Assembly: GCF_004792415.1 (NCBI RefSeq)
Contig: NZ_CP038853.1
Span: 2,790,001 to 2,854,000, forward strand
Length of the DNA stretch: 64,000 nucleotides
From: Pantoea vagans
GTDB lineage: Bacteria; Pseudomonadota; Gammaproteobacteria; Enterobacterales; Enterobacteriaceae
Direction: 5' to 3'
A program made the position numbers and the translations under genes. This document shows, in pieces, positions 8,865 through 18,821 of this stretch. Below the pieces are notes generated by a model. That model was not told where the DNA came from, searched no databases, and saw nothing but the letters and a program-made list of their open reading frames with translations. Each line of letters opens with the position of its first letter. The stretch's first letter is position 1.

Positions 8865-8873
8865 GAGTAGACT

Positions 8874-10424
8874 ATGTCAGGTTCGTTTCAGGCATTGCGC
8901 CTGGTGCCCGGCGAGGTGGACCTCGCCACATTACGCGCTATCTATCAGGGTAACGTCACGCTGAGTCTTGACGACAGTGCGCGTCAGGCAATTGCGGCGG
9001 CGCAGCAGACCGTGGAGACGATTGTCGCCTCCGGCAACGTGGTGTATGGCATTAATACCGGCTTTGGCAAGCTGGCACAGACGCAAATCCCGGCCAGCCG
9101 GCTGGCGGATCTGCAGCGCAATCTGGTGCTGTCACACAGCGTGGGTCTGGGCGATCTGCTGCCTGACAATGTCACCCGCCTGGTGGTCGCCACCAAAATC
9201 ATCAGCCTGGCGCGCGGTCACTCTGGCGTGCGTATCGAACTGGTTGAGGCGCTGCTGGCGCTGTTCAACGCGGGCGTGATGCCCTGCATTCCGGAAAAAG
9301 GCTCGGTCGGCGCCTCTGGCGATCTGGCACCGCTGGCGCACATGTCGCTGATGCTGCTGGGCGAAGGTCAGGTGCGGGTCAATGGCACGCTGATCCCGGC
9401 AACCGAGGGACTGGCAGGCGTGGGCCTGTCGCCGTTTGTGCTCGGTCCCAAAGAGGGCCTGGCGCTGCTCAACGGCACCCAGGTTTCGACTGCGCTGGCG
9501 CTGCGTGGCCTGTTCGAGTGTGAAAACCTGTTTGCCGCCGGTCTGATGGCCGGTGCGCTGTCGCTGGAAGCGATCAAAGGCTCGCTGAAACCGTTCGATG
9601 CCCGCATCCACAAGGCGCGCGGCCAGCAGGGCCAGATTGCCGTCGCGGCAGCCGTCAGCACCCTGATTGAGGGCAGTGAAATTCTGCAGTCGCATACCCA
9701 TTGTGGCCGTGTTCAGGACCCCTACTCCATCCGCTGCGTGCCCCAGGTAATGGGCGCCTGCCTGGATAACGTCAGCCACGCGGCGCGAATTCTGGAAATC
9801 GAAGCGAACGCCGCCTCGGACAACCCGCTGGTATTCAGCGACAGCGGCGATGTGATCTCCGGCGGCAACTTCCACGCTGAGCCGGTGGCTTTTGCCGCTG
9901 ACATCCTGGCGCTGGCAATTGCCGAAGTGGGTGCCATCTCTGAACGGCGACTGGCGCTGCTGCTGGACAGCGGCTTATCCGGCCTGCCGCCCTTCCTGGT
10001 GCGTGACGGCGGCGTAAACTCCGGCTTTATGATCGCCCAGGTCACCGCCGCCGCGCTGGCTTCTGAGAACAAATCGCTGGCCCATCCGGGCAGCGTCGAC
10101 AGTCTGCCCACCTCAGCGAATCAGGAAGACCACGTCTCCATGGCGACTTACGCCGCCCGCCGTCTCAGCAGCATGTGCTTTAACAGCGCCGCCGTAGTGG
10201 GCATCGAGGCGATGGCCGCCGCGCAGGGCATTGAATTTAACCGGCCACTCAAAAGCTCCACGCTGATTGAGCAGGCCATTGACACCATTCGCGAGCAGGT
10301 CGCCTTCCTTGAGGAAGATCGTCTGCTGGCACCCGATATCGAGGCAATGCGTCAGTGGGCAAGTCGCGCTGACTGGCCTCAGGCATTGACCGCGCTGCTG
10401 CCGAGCATGCGCCCAACTTCTTGA
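8874..10424 (+). CDS. hutH: histidine ammonia-lyase
   Basis: This enzyme converts L-histidine to trans-urocanate and ammonia, the first step of the pathway, in the cytoplasm. It is 516 residues, the usual length. [10 protein letters not shown] (residues 59-68) and [17 protein letters not shown] are present; Ala147-Ser148-Gly149 should cyclise into the MIO electrophile. QDPYSIRC and the later [12 protein letters not shown] motifs also fit. AGGAG lies 7 bases before the ATG. hutU follows after 15 bases, in the same operon. Confidence 0.98.
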   Translation: MSGSFQALRLVPGEVDLATLRAIYQGNVTLSLDDSARQAIAAAQQTVETIVASGNVVYGINTGFGKLAQTQIPASRLADLQRNLVLSHSVGLGDLLPDNVTRLVVATKIISLARGHSGVRIELVEALLALFNAGVMPCIPEKGSVGASGDLAPLAHMSLMLLGEGQVRVNGTLIPATEGLAGVGLSPFVLGPKEGLALLNGTQVSTALALRGLFECENLFAAGLMAGALSLEAIKGSLKPFDARIHKARGQQGQIAVAAAVSTLIEGSEILQSHTHCGRVQDPYSIRCVPQVMGACLDNVSHAARILEIEANAASDNPLVFSDSGDVISGGNFHAEPVAFAADILALAIAEVGAISERRLALLLDSGLSGLPPFLVRDGGVNSGFMIAQVTAAALASENKSLAHPGSVDSLPTSANQEDHVSMATYAARRLSSMCFNSAAVVGIEAMAAAQGIEFNRPLKSSTLIEQAIDTIREQVAFLEEDRLLAPDIEAMRQWASRADWPQALTALLPSMRPTS

Positions 10425-10439
10425 ATTAAGGAATCCTTC

Positions 10440-12125
10440 ATGAGCGAAACTCTTTCTCAGGCTGTGGCACGTGAGATTCGTGCACCACACGGTACTACAC
10501 TGCACTGCGCCAACTGGCTGATTGAAGCGGCTTACCGCATGATTCAGAACAACCTCGATCCCGATGTCGCCGAACGTCCGGAAGATCTGGTGGTGTACGG
10601 CGGCATCGGTAAGGCAGCACGCAACTGGGAATGCTTCGAGCAGATCCTGCGTTCGCTGCGGGCGCTGCAGCCGGATGAGACGCTGCTGATCCAGAGCGGC
10701 AAGCCGGTCGGCATCTTCCGCACCCACGCGGATGCGCCGCGCGTGCTGCTGGCAAACTCCAACCTGGTGCCGCACTGGGCGACCTGGGATCACTTCCATG
10801 AGCTGGATAAAGCGGGTCTGATGATGTACGGCCAGATGACCGCCGGTTCCTGGATTTATATTGGTGCGCAGGGCATCGTGCAGGGCACCTATGAAACCTT
10901 CGTGGAAGCGGGCCGTCAGCATTATAACAATGACCTGAGTGGCCGTTGGATCCTCACCGCCGGGCTGGGCGGCATGGGCGGCGCCCAACCGCTGGCGGGT
11001 GTACTGGCCGGGGCCTGTGTGCTGGCGATTGAGTGCCAGGAGTCGCGCATCGATTTCCGTCTGCGTACCCGTTACGTCGACTACAAAGCCACCACGCTGG
11101 ATGAAGCGCTGGCGTTAATCAGCGAAGCCACCGCCGCCAAAAAAGCGATTTCGGTCGGCCTGCTAGGCAATGCCGCTGAGATCCTGCCGGAGCTGGTGAA
11201 ACGCGCCCAGGCGGGCGGGCCGAAGCCGGACATCGTGACTGACCAGACATCGGCGCACGACCCGATTAATGGCTATCTGCCGATTGGCTGGGATCTGGCG
11301 CGCTGGCAGCAGGAGCGCGTCTCACAGCCGAAAGCCGTTGAGAAAGCAGCCCGTGCTTCTATGGCAGTTCATGTCCAGGCGATGCTCGACTTCTGTCATA
11401 TGGGCATCCCGACCGTGGATTACGGCAACAACATTCGTCAGGTCGCGCTGGACGAGGGTGTCAGCAACGCGTTCGATTTCCCTGGCTTTGTGCCAGCCTA
11501 TATCCGTCCGCTGTTCTGCGAAGGCAAAGGCCCGTTCCGCTGGGTGGCGCTCTCGGGCGATCCGGAAGATATCTACAAGACCGATGCGAAACTCAAAGAG
11601 CTGTTCCCGCACCATAAAACGCTGCATCGCTGGCTGGATATGGCGCAGGAGCGCATCGCCTTCCAGGGCCTGCCTGCCCGTATCTGCTGGCTGGGACTGG
11701 GTGAACGGCATCTTGCCGGTCTGGCGTTTAACGAAATGGTGCGTAACGGCGAGCTGAAAGCGCCGGTCGTGATTGGCCGCGACCATCTCGACTGCGGCTC
11801 GGTCGCCTCTCCTAACCGTGAGACCGAAGCGATGAAAGATGGCTCGGATGCGGTCTCAGACTGGCCGTTGCTTAACGCGCTGCTGAATACCGCAGGTGGC
11901 GCAACCTGGGTCAGCCTGCATCATGGCGGCGGTGTCGGCATGGGCTTCTCACAGCACTCCGGTGTGGTGATTGTCTGTGACGGCAGCAAAGAAGCTGATG
12001 CGCGTCTGGGTCGCGTATTGTGGAACGACCCGGCCACCGGTGTGATGCGTCATGCCGACGCGGGTTATGAGCTGGCACAGCAGTGCGCGGCTGAACATGG
12101 CCTGAACCTGCCGATGCAGAAGTAA
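10440..12125 (+). CDS. hutU: urocanate hydratase
   Basis: This 561-residue enzyme converts urocanate to imidazolonepropionate using a tightly bound NAD+. The sequence shows the urocanase start ([27 protein letters not shown]), the Gly-rich dinucleotide region [10 protein letters not shown] (about residues 176-185) and the signature [39 protein letters not shown] around the catalytic Cys. AAGGAAT precedes the ATG. It is the last gene of the rightward hutH-hutU operon and is followed by a strong hairpin terminator. Confidence 0.98.
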   Translation: MSETLSQAVAREIRAPHGTTLHCANWLIEAAYRMIQNNLDPDVAERPEDLVVYGGIGKAARNWECFEQILRSLRALQPDETLLIQSGKPVGIFRTHADAPRVLLANSNLVPHWATWDHFHELDKAGLMMYGQMTAGSWIYIGAQGIVQGTYETFVEAGRQHYNNDLSGRWILTAGLGGMGGAQPLAGVLAGACVLAIECQESRIDFRLRTRYVDYKATTLDEALALISEATAAKKAISVGLLGNAAEILPELVKRAQAGGPKPDIVTDQTSAHDPINGYLPIGWDLARWQQERVSQPKAVEKAARASMAVHVQAMLDFCHMGIPTVDYGNNIRQVALDEGVSNAFDFPGFVPAYIRPLFCEGKGPFRWVALSGDPEDIYKTDAKLKELFPHHKTLHRWLDMAQERIAFQGLPARICWLGLGERHLAGLAFNEMVRNGELKAPVVIGRDHLDCGSVASPNRETEAMKDGSDAVSDWPLLNALLNTAGGATWVSLHHGGGVGMGFSQHSGVVIVCDGSKEADARLGRVLWNDPATGVMRHADAGYELAQQCAAEHGLNLPMQK

Positions 12126-12134
12126 TCCTTTGAC

Positions 12135-12163
12135 CGGGGCGAGCAGCAGCTTGCCCCGTTTTC
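12135..12163 (+). terminator. Rho-independent terminator of hutHU
   Basis: Stem CGGGGC-GAGC / GCTT-GCCCCG (10 bp, one G-T pair) with loop AGCA, followed by TTTTC, ten bases after the hutU stop codon. The 160 bases from here to 12325 hold no gene; they probably contain the promoter of the next gene. Confidence 0.85.
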
Positions 12164-12325
12164 CCCCGCGATTCCATTCTTACCCTCTGGCATAAACATC
12201 ACTTCCTTATTACTTATTCCATTTTGATTTAGCCTATAGCCAGATTTAGTCCTGACGGCGATAGACGCCGCATCACCCGACCACTAAAGTGAAATCTTCT
12301 CATTCTGTATGGAGCGCGACTCTGC

Positions 12326-13483
12326 ATGACCCTTTCCCCTGCCCTGCTTGAAGATGCCCTGCGCTGGCGTCGTGAGTTTCATCGCCACCCCGAATTAGGT
12401 TACCAGGAACAGCAAACCAGCCAGTTTATTGCGGAAGAATTAGCGCGGGCGGGATTGCAGGTGTTCCGTGGCCTGGCGGGCACCGGCGTCATCGGCACAC
12501 TGGAAAATGGTCCCGGCCCGGTTATCGGGCTGCGTGCAGATATGGATGCGCTGCCGATTACGGAAAAAGGTGATGCCGAGTGGCGTTCTGCGACGCCAGG
12601 CGTGATGCACGCCTGTGGACACGATGGTCACAGCGCTATTCTGCTGGCTGCCGCCCGCCAGCTGGCCGCCACACGTCAGTTCAGCGGCACGGTGCATTTC
12701 ATCTTTCAGCCTGCCGAAGAGAATCTGGGCGGGGCACGCAAAATGGTGGAAGAGGGGCTGTTCAAGCGTTTTCCGATGGATGCGATCTACGCCATGCATA
12801 ACTGGCCGGGACTGCCGCTTGGCTCACTGGCGGTCAACCCTGGCGCGATGATGGCGTCGCTGGATTCGTTTGAAATTACGCTGCACGGCAAAAGCTGCCA
12901 CGCGGCGATGCCGGAAAGCGGTGCCGACCCGATGGTGGTGGCGGCCGAGCTGATTCTGGCGCTGCAGACCATTCCGTCCCGCCGGCTCTCGCCGCTGGCG
13001 TCAGCCGTGGTCAGCGTGACGCAGATTCACGGTGGTGAAGCGATTAACGTCATCCCGGAGCAGATTGTCTTACGCGGCACGGTGCGCTGCCTGCAGACCA
13101 GCGTGCGCGAAAAAGTGCGCGGGCTGATTAATGAGTTTGTCGGGACCCTGCCGCGTCCGTTTGGCGTGAGCGGTGAGATTGAGTGGCTGCCGGGCTATCC
13201 GGTCACCGCCAACCATGTGGCACCGGCTGAGCAGGTGCGCGAGGTGGCGCTCTCAACACTGGGTGCTGAACAGGTTCACTGGCAGGTTAATCCGTCGATG
13301 GCGTCAGAAGATTTTGCCTGCATGATGGAAGCCTGTCCCGGCGCTTACTTCTGGCTGGGCGCAGACGGTGAAACGCCTTCCGCGCCGCTGCATAACGCCC
13401 GCTATGACTTCAACGACGCGCTACTGCCGATTGGCATCCGTTTCTGGCAGAACCTGGTTGAACAGGCGCTGCCAATCGCCTGA
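12326..13483 (+). CDS. M20 family amidohydrolase (hippurate hydrolase/N-acyl amino acid deacylase-like)
   Basis: This 385-residue metallohydrolase belongs to peptidase family M20D. It has RREFHRHPELGYQE, GLRADMDALPI, the metal motif HACGHDGHSA (about residues 93-102), FQPAEENLGGARKMVEEG, the dimerisation-domain GKSCHAAMPESGADP and a C-terminal SEDFA. Members cleave N-acyl, benzoyl or indole-3-acetyl groups from amino acids; the exact substrate is not readable. ATGGAGCGCG precedes the start with a GGAG about 12 bases away. It converges on ybiB with one base between the stops. Nearness to hut may be chance. Confidence 0.88.
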   Translation: MTLSPALLEDALRWRREFHRHPELGYQEQQTSQFIAEELARAGLQVFRGLAGTGVIGTLENGPGPVIGLRADMDALPITEKGDAEWRSATPGVMHACGHDGHSAILLAAARQLAATRQFSGTVHFIFQPAEENLGGARKMVEEGLFKRFPMDAIYAMHNWPGLPLGSLAVNPGAMMASLDSFEITLHGKSCHAAMPESGADPMVVAAELILALQTIPSRRLSPLASAVVSVTQIHGGEAINVIPEQIVLRGTVRCLQTSVREKVRGLINEFVGTLPRPFGVSGEIEWLPGYPVTANHVAPAEQVREVALSTLGAEQVHWQVNPSMASEDFACMMEACPGAYFWLGADGETPSAPLHNARYDFNDALLPIGIRFWQNLVEQALPIA

Positions 13484-13484
13484 G

Positions 13485-14456
13485 TCAGTACCCGGCGGCG
13501 AGGATCTGCTGCTCTGCCGCTGCCAGCGAGTCGCACTGGCCGCTGGCGCGCAGGCAGCAGGCGAGCTGCAGTCGCAGTGACGCAGGCACCGGGCGCTGCT
13601 GATTCAGTACCTCTTCAATCCAGCGCGCAGTGACTTCTGCCGTCTTGTCTGCCGGCAGCTCTACCGCCACTTCCGGCTGACGCTCCACCCACACTTCCGC
13701 TTCCGCGCCTGCACCCTGAATCATACTGATCGCCGGGCAGCGCTGGGGATTCGCATAGACTTCCCCTTCGGTGCCATTGAGCAGTATCGCAGGCGCATCG
13801 ATGTCGCTGAAGAATTTCGCCACACGCGGTACATATTCAGGATGCGAGACGCTCGACAGCCGCAGCGCCGCCCGTTCCGCAAACGGCGTAGCCAGTTTTG
13901 CCAGCGTGTGTGCGCTATTACGCACCCCCATCCGCCAGCGCAGCGACAGCTGTTTCGCCATTGGCGGGCAGAGATGATCGATGGTGATAAAGGCCAGTTC
14001 ACCCTGATCGAGTTTTGTCTGCGCCGCCTCCGCGGTGGTGACGGGCGCAATACCCAGTGCGGCAAACACCGCTTCACTGGTGATGCGTGTCGCGTCGTCG
14101 CTGACGCCGTGTACCAGCACCGGGAAGCCAAGTTTCACCAGCAGCAACGCCAGCAACGGTGTGAGATTCCCCTGGCGGCGTGCGCCGTTGTAGCTGGGGA
14201 TCACCACCGGCATCGGGCGATTTTCCGGCGCATGCAGCTGCATCATCTGCGCCTGCATTGCCTGATAAAAGCCGCGCATTTCGGCTTCACCTTCGCCTTT
14301 AATACGCAGCGCAATCAGAATAGCGCCCAGCTCCAGATCCGGCACTTCGCCCGCCAGCATCGCGCCATAGAGCGCCACGGCAGTATCAAAGTCGATATCG
14401 CGGGCATGATTTTTACCGCGACCCACCTCTTTAATGATTTTATTCAGTTCCATCAC
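13485..14456 (-). CDS. ybiB: YbiB, TrpD2 family nucleic-acid-binding protein
   Basis: This 323-residue protein matches E. coli YbiB, a homologue of anthranilate phosphoribosyltransferase (TrpD) that binds nucleic acids instead of making tryptophan intermediates. It keeps the glycosyltransferase family 3 fold: an N-terminal helical part (IIKEVGRGKNHARDIDFDTAVALYGAMLAGEV), then VIPSYNGARRQGNLTPLLALLL in place of the usual phosphoribosyl-diphosphate loop. It lies 23 bases downstream of dinG, as in E. coli, so it should share the LexA-controlled dinG promoter and be induced by DNA damage. Confidence 0.92.
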   Translation of the reverse strand: MMELNKIIKEVGRGKNHARDIDFDTAVALYGAMLAGEVPDLELGAILIALRIKGEGEAEMRGFYQAMQAQMMQLHAPENRPMPVVIPSYNGARRQGNLTPLLALLLVKLGFPVLVHGVSDDATRITSEAVFAALGIAPVTTAEAAQTKLDQGELAFITIDHLCPPMAKQLSLRWRMGVRNSAHTLAKLATPFAERAALRLSSVSHPEYVPRVAKFFSDIDAPAILLNGTEGEVYANPQRCPAISMIQGAGAEAEVWVERQPEVAVELPADKTAEVTARWIEEVLNQQRPVPASLRLQLACCLRASGQCDSLAAAEQQILAAGY

Positions 14457-14479
14457 TCGCTTCCGGTTAAGTGCGCGGC

Positions 14480-16648
14480 TCAGCGCCGCGTGGGACGGCG
14501 TTTACGCACGGTGTGCTTTGGCACCACGGTGGCCGGTATCGCTGCCGGCTCTGGCGTTTCCGGCTGCTCAATCGGGAAGATCGGCAGTGCGGCTAACAAC
14601 CGGCTGCCGTAGGCTTTGCTCAGCAGACGGCGGTCGTAAATCACGATTTCGCCATAACACTGATGGCTGCGAATCAGGCGTCCGACCTGTTGAATCAGGG
14701 TAAATGAGGCGCTGGGCAAACTCTGCACCTCAAACGGATAGCGCTTCAGGCTTTTCAGCCATTCGCCTTCGGTCAAAATTACCGGACTGTCCACCGGGGG
14801 AAAAGCGATTTTGTGGATATGCACCTGACTCAGCAAATCGCCTTTGAGATCCAGCCCCTCAGCAAAGGACTGCAGGCCAATCAGAATGCTGGTGTCACCT
14901 TGGGTAACGCGCTGACGGTGCAGATCCACCAGGCGGCTGCGCGGCTGATCGCCCTGCACCAGCATCGAGAGCCGCAGATCGGGCAGACAGGCGACAAACT
15001 GCTGCATCGCCCGGTTGCTGGCAAACAGCACCAGTACGCCCTTATGCTTCTTTTCCGCCATCTGCTGACGGAAGAACCCGGCCATCTCGGCAATGTGCTC
15101 CGCTTCGTGCGTCATCAGCGGCTCCAGGCGCATCTGCGGGATCACCAGCTTGCCCTGCTCCACATGGTTAAACGGTGAGTCGAGCGCCACAAAGCGGTCG
15201 CCCGCTTTTTCGCTAAGCCCCGACATCTCCTGCAGGCGATTGAAGCTGTTAAGCGATCGCAGCGTGGCGGAGGTGACCACCACATGCGGAATTTTGCGCC
15301 ACAGCATCTTCTCCAGCTGGTCGCTGACGCGGATGCCGGCGCAGTGAAACAGCAGATGCGCCTGGCCTTCGCGCAGCTCGCGGGTAATCCACTTCGATAC
15401 CGGCGCGCCAGAGGCTTTTTCCATCGCCGCCAGCCGCCAGAGCTTGCTTACCGATTCGAACCAGCCAAACTGCCGGTTGAGCTGCAGCAGATTGCGATGC
15501 AGTCGCACCATATCGACCTTGCCGGTCTGCTCACTGAGCGCATTAATCAGGCCTTCGCTCAGTCCCCGCAGGGCATCGCTGAGTTTAAACAGCCGGGCGC
15601 AGAGATCCAGCAGCTCCTGCGGCAGCGCCCCCAGCACAAAGCGAAATTCGCCCGGCTGGTTATTGGGCGGCAGCAGCGGATTCAGCGCCTGCGCAGTAAT
15701 GGTCAGCAGTTCGCGCAGTTCATCGCAGTGCGCTTTCAGCCGTTCCGGATTCGCCAGCGGCGGCGGCGATTTTGGCCGCGTCTGCGTCATGATGCTCTCG
15801 ACCAGCTTGATAAACAGGTCAAGCTGCAGGCTGCTCCAGCCCGGCGTGATATCGGCGCTCATCTCCAGCGCATCGCGTGCCACTTCCGGCAGATGATGTC
15901 CTTCATCCAGTACCAGCATCAGGTTTTTAGCGGGCGGCAGCACCGACTCATTCTCCATCGCGGCCATCACCAGCGCATGGTTCGCCACCACCACATCGAC
16001 CTGCTCAATTTCGCGCCGCGCCACAAAGAACGGACATTCACGATACCAGTGGCAGTGCGAACCCAGACAGCTCGCTTTGTCGGTGGAGAGGCGCTGCCAC
16101 AGGCTGTCGCTGACGTTCTCCTCGCTGTGATCGCGCAGGCCATCCCATTGGTAGCGATCCAGCGATTTCTGTAAGCGGCCACACTGCGTCTGTTCTTCTT
16201 TGGTACTGCTGACGGCGTCATCATCCAGATAAAGCAGCAGATCGCCCTGCTGGTCGTCATCGGCCGCCATCGCCGCCAGATTGCGCGGACAGACATAGCG
16301 CCCGCGACCAAAGGCGGCGGTAAAAGTGAGATCGGGGATAATTTTCTTCAGCAGCGGCAGATCTTTGATGAAGATTTGATCCTGCAGCGCCACGTTGGCG
16401 GTGCTGATCACCAGCTGTATTTCCTGAGCGCGGCTGGCTGCGATGCCCGGAATCAGATAAGAGAGAGTTTTGCCCACGCCGGTCGGCGCTTCTACCGCCA
16501 GATGACGCGCATCGTCACCCGCCAGGCATTTCGCTACTTCGGCGATCATCTGGCGCTGCGGCGCTCGCGGAATAAAATCAGGCACCTGCTGCTGAAGCGC
16601 TTTATACCACTGCGCTATCTGGCTTTTTACTGCGGCTGTCAGGGCCAT
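14480..16648 (-). CDS. dinG: ATP-dependent DNA helicase DinG (SOS-induced, iron-sulfur)
   Basis: This 722-residue superfamily 2 helicase unwinds DNA 5'-3' and helps resolve R-loops and replication blocks. I start at MALTAAVKSQ (ATG 16646-16648), as in E. coli. Walker A VEAPTGVGKT lies at about residues 52-61, and a DEGH box follows in LVLDEGHHLPE. Four cysteines at 120, 194, 199 and 205 match the Fe-S cluster ligands of E. coli DinG in identical positions. The C-terminal helicase half includes the motif QQVGRLIRS. A perfect LexA box lies 30 bases upstream, and ybiB follows in the same operon. Confidence 0.97.
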   Translation of the reverse strand: MALTAAVKSQIAQWYKALQQQVPDFIPRAPQRQMIAEVAKCLAGDDARHLAVEAPTGVGKTLSYLIPGIAASRAQEIQLVISTANVALQDQIFIKDLPLLKKIIPDLTFTAAFGRGRYVCPRNLAAMAADDDQQGDLLLYLDDDAVSSTKEEQTQCGRLQKSLDRYQWDGLRDHSEENVSDSLWQRLSTDKASCLGSHCHWYRECPFFVARREIEQVDVVVANHALVMAAMENESVLPPAKNLMLVLDEGHHLPEVARDALEMSADITPGWSSLQLDLFIKLVESIMTQTRPKSPPPLANPERLKAHCDELRELLTITAQALNPLLPPNNQPGEFRFVLGALPQELLDLCARLFKLSDALRGLSEGLINALSEQTGKVDMVRLHRNLLQLNRQFGWFESVSKLWRLAAMEKASGAPVSKWITRELREGQAHLLFHCAGIRVSDQLEKMLWRKIPHVVVTSATLRSLNSFNRLQEMSGLSEKAGDRFVALDSPFNHVEQGKLVIPQMRLEPLMTHEAEHIAEMAGFFRQQMAEKKHKGVLVLFASNRAMQQFVACLPDLRLSMLVQGDQPRSRLVDLHRQRVTQGDTSILIGLQSFAEGLDLKGDLLSQVHIHKIAFPPVDSPVILTEGEWLKSLKRYPFEVQSLPSASFTLIQQVGRLIRSHQCYGEIVIYDRRLLSKAYGSRLLAALPIFPIEQPETPEPAAIPATVVPKHTVRKRRPTRR

Positions 16649-16677
16649 GATTTGCGTTACCACACCGAAAAAATGGC

Positions 16678-16693
16678 CTGTATTTTTACACAG
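16678..16693 (-). promoter_or_regulatory. LexA (SOS) box of dinG
   Basis: CTGT-N8-ACAG, reading CTGTATTTTTACACAG, is a complete match to the enterobacterial LexA core and is flanked by TA on one side. It sits 30 bases upstream of the dinG start. Confidence 0.88.
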
Positions 16694-16771
16694 TATCCTG
16701 GCGGCGTCAGCTTTCGCGCCGAATTTTTCGTGCCGTGTCGTAAATTTCAGCGATTGTCCGACGGCGGTGTT

Positions 16772-17290
16772 TTACGCCAGCACTTTGTACATATAGGTGG
16801 TGGCATCCAGCACGCCTGCGGTGGACTCGGCATAACAGGGAATCGACCCCGCCACCTGCCAGCCCAGCGAGCGATAGAGGTCGCTCGCGACATCGCCGCT
16901 GCGCGTATCCAGCACCAGCAGGGTTTTGCCCTGCGCGCGTGCTCGCCGCTCCGCACGCTGCATCAGGTCACGGGCGATACCCTGACGGCGCGCCTGCGGA
17001 TGCACCAGCAGTTTACTGATCTCTGCGCGGTGGCGGCCATTAGGGATGCCGCTGCGGCTGATAATGACCGTGGCCACGATGCGACCGTGCTGACGCGCAA
17101 CCAGTAATTCGCTGTCGCCGCTGGTGATGCTGGCGATCCGCTGCTGCCAGAATCGCGTCATCACCTCATCGTCTTCGGCATCAATAAAGCCGACGCTGGC
17201 ACCGTCTGCCACGCAGCCCTGCAAAACGTCGGTAAGTTCACCCAGCAGCTGTTGCGCCTGGGTCACGCTGAGCGTTGCGTAATCCGTCAT
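16772..17290 (-). CDS. GNAT family N-acetyltransferase
   Basis: This 172-residue protein has the GNAT acetyl-CoA site: ISKLLVHPQARRQGIARDLMQRAE (about residues 90-113), with the R/Q-x-x-G-x-G/A loop RRQGIA, then LVLDTRSGDVASDLYRSLGW. A similar N-terminus (LLGELTDVLQGCVADGASVGF) is seen in stand-alone acetyltransferases of unknown substrate. Its ATG overlaps the stop of the XRE-cupin regulator gene in an ATGA pair, so both are translated from one message. The acceptor may be a small amine or antibiotic-like molecule; I cannot tell. Confidence 0.88.
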   Translation of the reverse strand: MTDYATLSVTQAQQLLGELTDVLQGCVADGASVGFIDAEDDEVMTRFWQQRIASITSGDSELLVARQHGRIVATVIISRSGIPNGRHRAEISKLLVHPQARRQGIARDLMQRAERRARAQGKTLLVLDTRSGDVASDLYRSLGWQVAGSIPCYAESTAGVLDATTYMYKVLA

Positions 17291-17850
17291 GGTTTTGCCA
17301 CCACCAGTAAGTAACGCGCGCCGTCGGTCAGGTGCGCCTCAAAAGCCGATTTTCCGATCAGATGAAACCGCAGGCAGTCGCCGGGCTGTAGCGTCCACGC
17401 CTGAGACCCCATCGTGATGGTGAGACCACCCTCACTCAGCCAGATATGCTGTTCAAGCCCCTGGATGGGTGGCGCATCATAATCGATACGCGCACCAGGC
17501 CGTAACTTGCCCTCTACGAGTTCGCATCTAAAATGAAGGGCAGGTGGTGAAATATTCCGGCGAATAAAGCCGCTGGCGTCATCCTGCCACACCGGCTGTT
17601 GCTCGTTTCTGACCAGCAGGCTGGACTCTTCTTCCACTTCGCTGAGCAGGCGCGACATTGTTAAGCCGTAGGCGACACACAGACGATTAAGCAGTGCAGC
17701 CGTGGGACTGGTCTCGCTTCGCTCAATGCGCGATAATGTCGCGCGGCTGATGCCGGTAGCGACAGACAGTTCATCAAGAGACCAGCCGCGTTGCAGGCGT
17801 AATTCCGCCAGCCGCACCGCCAGTCGTTGCTCCGTATTCAGCTCCGGCAT
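17287..17850 (-). CDS. XRE family transcriptional regulator with cupin domain
   Basis: This 187-residue regulator has an N-terminal helix-turn-helix (LRLQRGWSLDELSVATGISRATLSRIERSETSPTAALLNRLCVAYGL, about residues 17-63) and a C-terminal cupin fold (LEQHIWLSEGGLTITMGSQAWTLQPGDCLRFH). Such proteins sense a small ligand and usually regulate the adjacent operon, here the overlapping acetyltransferase gene. It diverges from mlrA across 149 bases that contain a TTGTACA inverted repeat. Confidence 0.9.
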   Translation of the reverse strand: MPELNTEQRLAVRLAELRLQRGWSLDELSVATGISRATLSRIERSETSPTAALLNRLCVAYGLTMSRLLSEVEEESSLLVRNEQQPVWQDDASGFIRRNISPPALHFRCELVEGKLRPGARIDYDAPPIQGLEQHIWLSEGGLTITMGSQAWTLQPGDCLRFHLIGKSAFEAHLTDGARYLLVVAKP

Positions 17851-17916
17851 GGTGTTTTCTCGTTTTTGGGAATAATTCTCTTATTTGAGATATAGCCTGG
17901 AAAAGCCGTATCAGTC

Positions 17917-17949
17917 AAGTTGTACATTGAGAAATGTATTGTACAACTT
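17917..17949. promoter_or_regulatory. TTGTACA inverted repeat upstream of mlrA (probable MlrA-type site)
   Basis: The arms AAGTTGTACA (17917-17926) and TGTACAACTT (17940-17949) are perfect inverted repeats with a 13-base spacer, 51 bases before mlrA. MerR-type regulators of this group recognise TGTACA-containing repeats, and the E. coli MlrA site at csgD has TTGTACA arms with similar spacing, to my knowledge. Autoregulation, or control of the divergent XRE/GNAT pair, is inferred. Confidence 0.65.
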
Positions 17950-17999
17950 AATTTGCTTCGTTATGGTAATCGCACTCAGACCAATCGAAAGAGGAATTT

Positions 18000-18734
18000 A
18001 TGACCTTATACAGTATCGGTGACGTCGCCGAGCGCTGTGGCATAAACCCAGTCACCCTGCGCGCCTGGCAGCGTCGTTATGGCTTACTGAAGCCGCAACG
18101 TACCGAAGGCGGACATCGTCAGTTTGACGAAGAGGATGTGCAGCGCATCGAAGAGATTATGCGCTGGATTGAAAGTGGCGTGCCGGTCGGTAAAGTGAAG
18201 GCACTGCTGGAAGGTGGCGATGTTGATGCGCACGATGGCTGGACCACGCTGCAGGATGAGCTAATCAGCGTTCTGCGTCACGTCAGACCCACTAAACTTC
18301 GTAATAAAATTGCCGCGATTGGTCGCGAACATCCGATTGATGCGCTGATTGATCACGTTTTCATGCCTGTGCGCCAGAAGCTGAGTCTGGATCAGAACAC
18401 GGCCCGCACCATGTGCAGTCTGCTTGATGGTCTGCTGATCGACTATGTTGCATTCTGTCTGACCGCCAGCCGCAAAAAATCGGGTAAAGATGCGCTGATT
18501 ATTGGCTGGGGCATCGACGATCGCACCCGTATCTGGCTGGAAGGCTGGCGTCTGTCGCAGCATGGCTGGCGGATTGACGTACTGGCAGAACCGCTGGATG
18601 TTCCCCGTCCTGAACTCTTTCCCGGCATGAATATGTTTGTCTTTACCGGTAAAAAACTGACCCGTCGTCAGCAGGAGCAGCTGTCACACTGGCAGGAACA
18701 GGGCTATGGCGTGCGGTTACACGAACCGGCCTGA
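18000..18734 (+). CDS. mlrA: MerR-type regulator MlrA (csgD/curli activator)
   Basis: This 244-residue protein opens with a MerR helix-turn-helix ([40 protein letters not shown], residues 3-42), very close to that of E. coli MlrA. The C-terminal part resembles a cobalamin-binding-type fold, as in MlrA ([34 protein letters not shown]). MlrA activates csgD, and through it curli and cellulose biofilm genes, downstream of cyclic di-GMP signalling. The neighbourhood mlrA-yohO-yehWXY-osmF is the same as in E. coli. GAGGAA stands just before the ATG. Confidence 0.95.
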   Translation: MTLYSIGDVAERCGINPVTLRAWQRRYGLLKPQRTEGGHRQFDEEDVQRIEEIMRWIESGVPVGKVKALLEGGDVDAHDGWTTLQDELISVLRHVRPTKLRNKIAAIGREHPIDALIDHVFMPVRQKLSLDQNTARTMCSLLDGLLIDYVAFCLTASRKKSGKDALIIGWGIDDRTRIWLEGWRLSQHGWRIDVLAEPLDVPRPELFPGMNMFVFTGKKLTRRQQEQLSHWQEQGYGVRLHEPA

Positions 18735-18821
18735 TAACAAAAACGCACGCCGGGCACTTTGCCTCCTGCCTTGCGCGCGCTATTATCCCCGCCTCACTGT
18801 TAACAAGCTCAGGTTTCATCC

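Noticed and set aside
10113..10988. 291-codon minus-strand frame across hutH and hutU
   Set aside because: It spans two well-supported genes on the other strand and shows no domain.
16772..17850. XRE/GNAT pair considered as a toxin-antitoxin system
   Set aside because: The XRE protein has a cupin sensor domain and the acetyltransferase lacks the size and DUF1778-type partner of GNAT toxins; an ordinary regulator-enzyme operon fits better.
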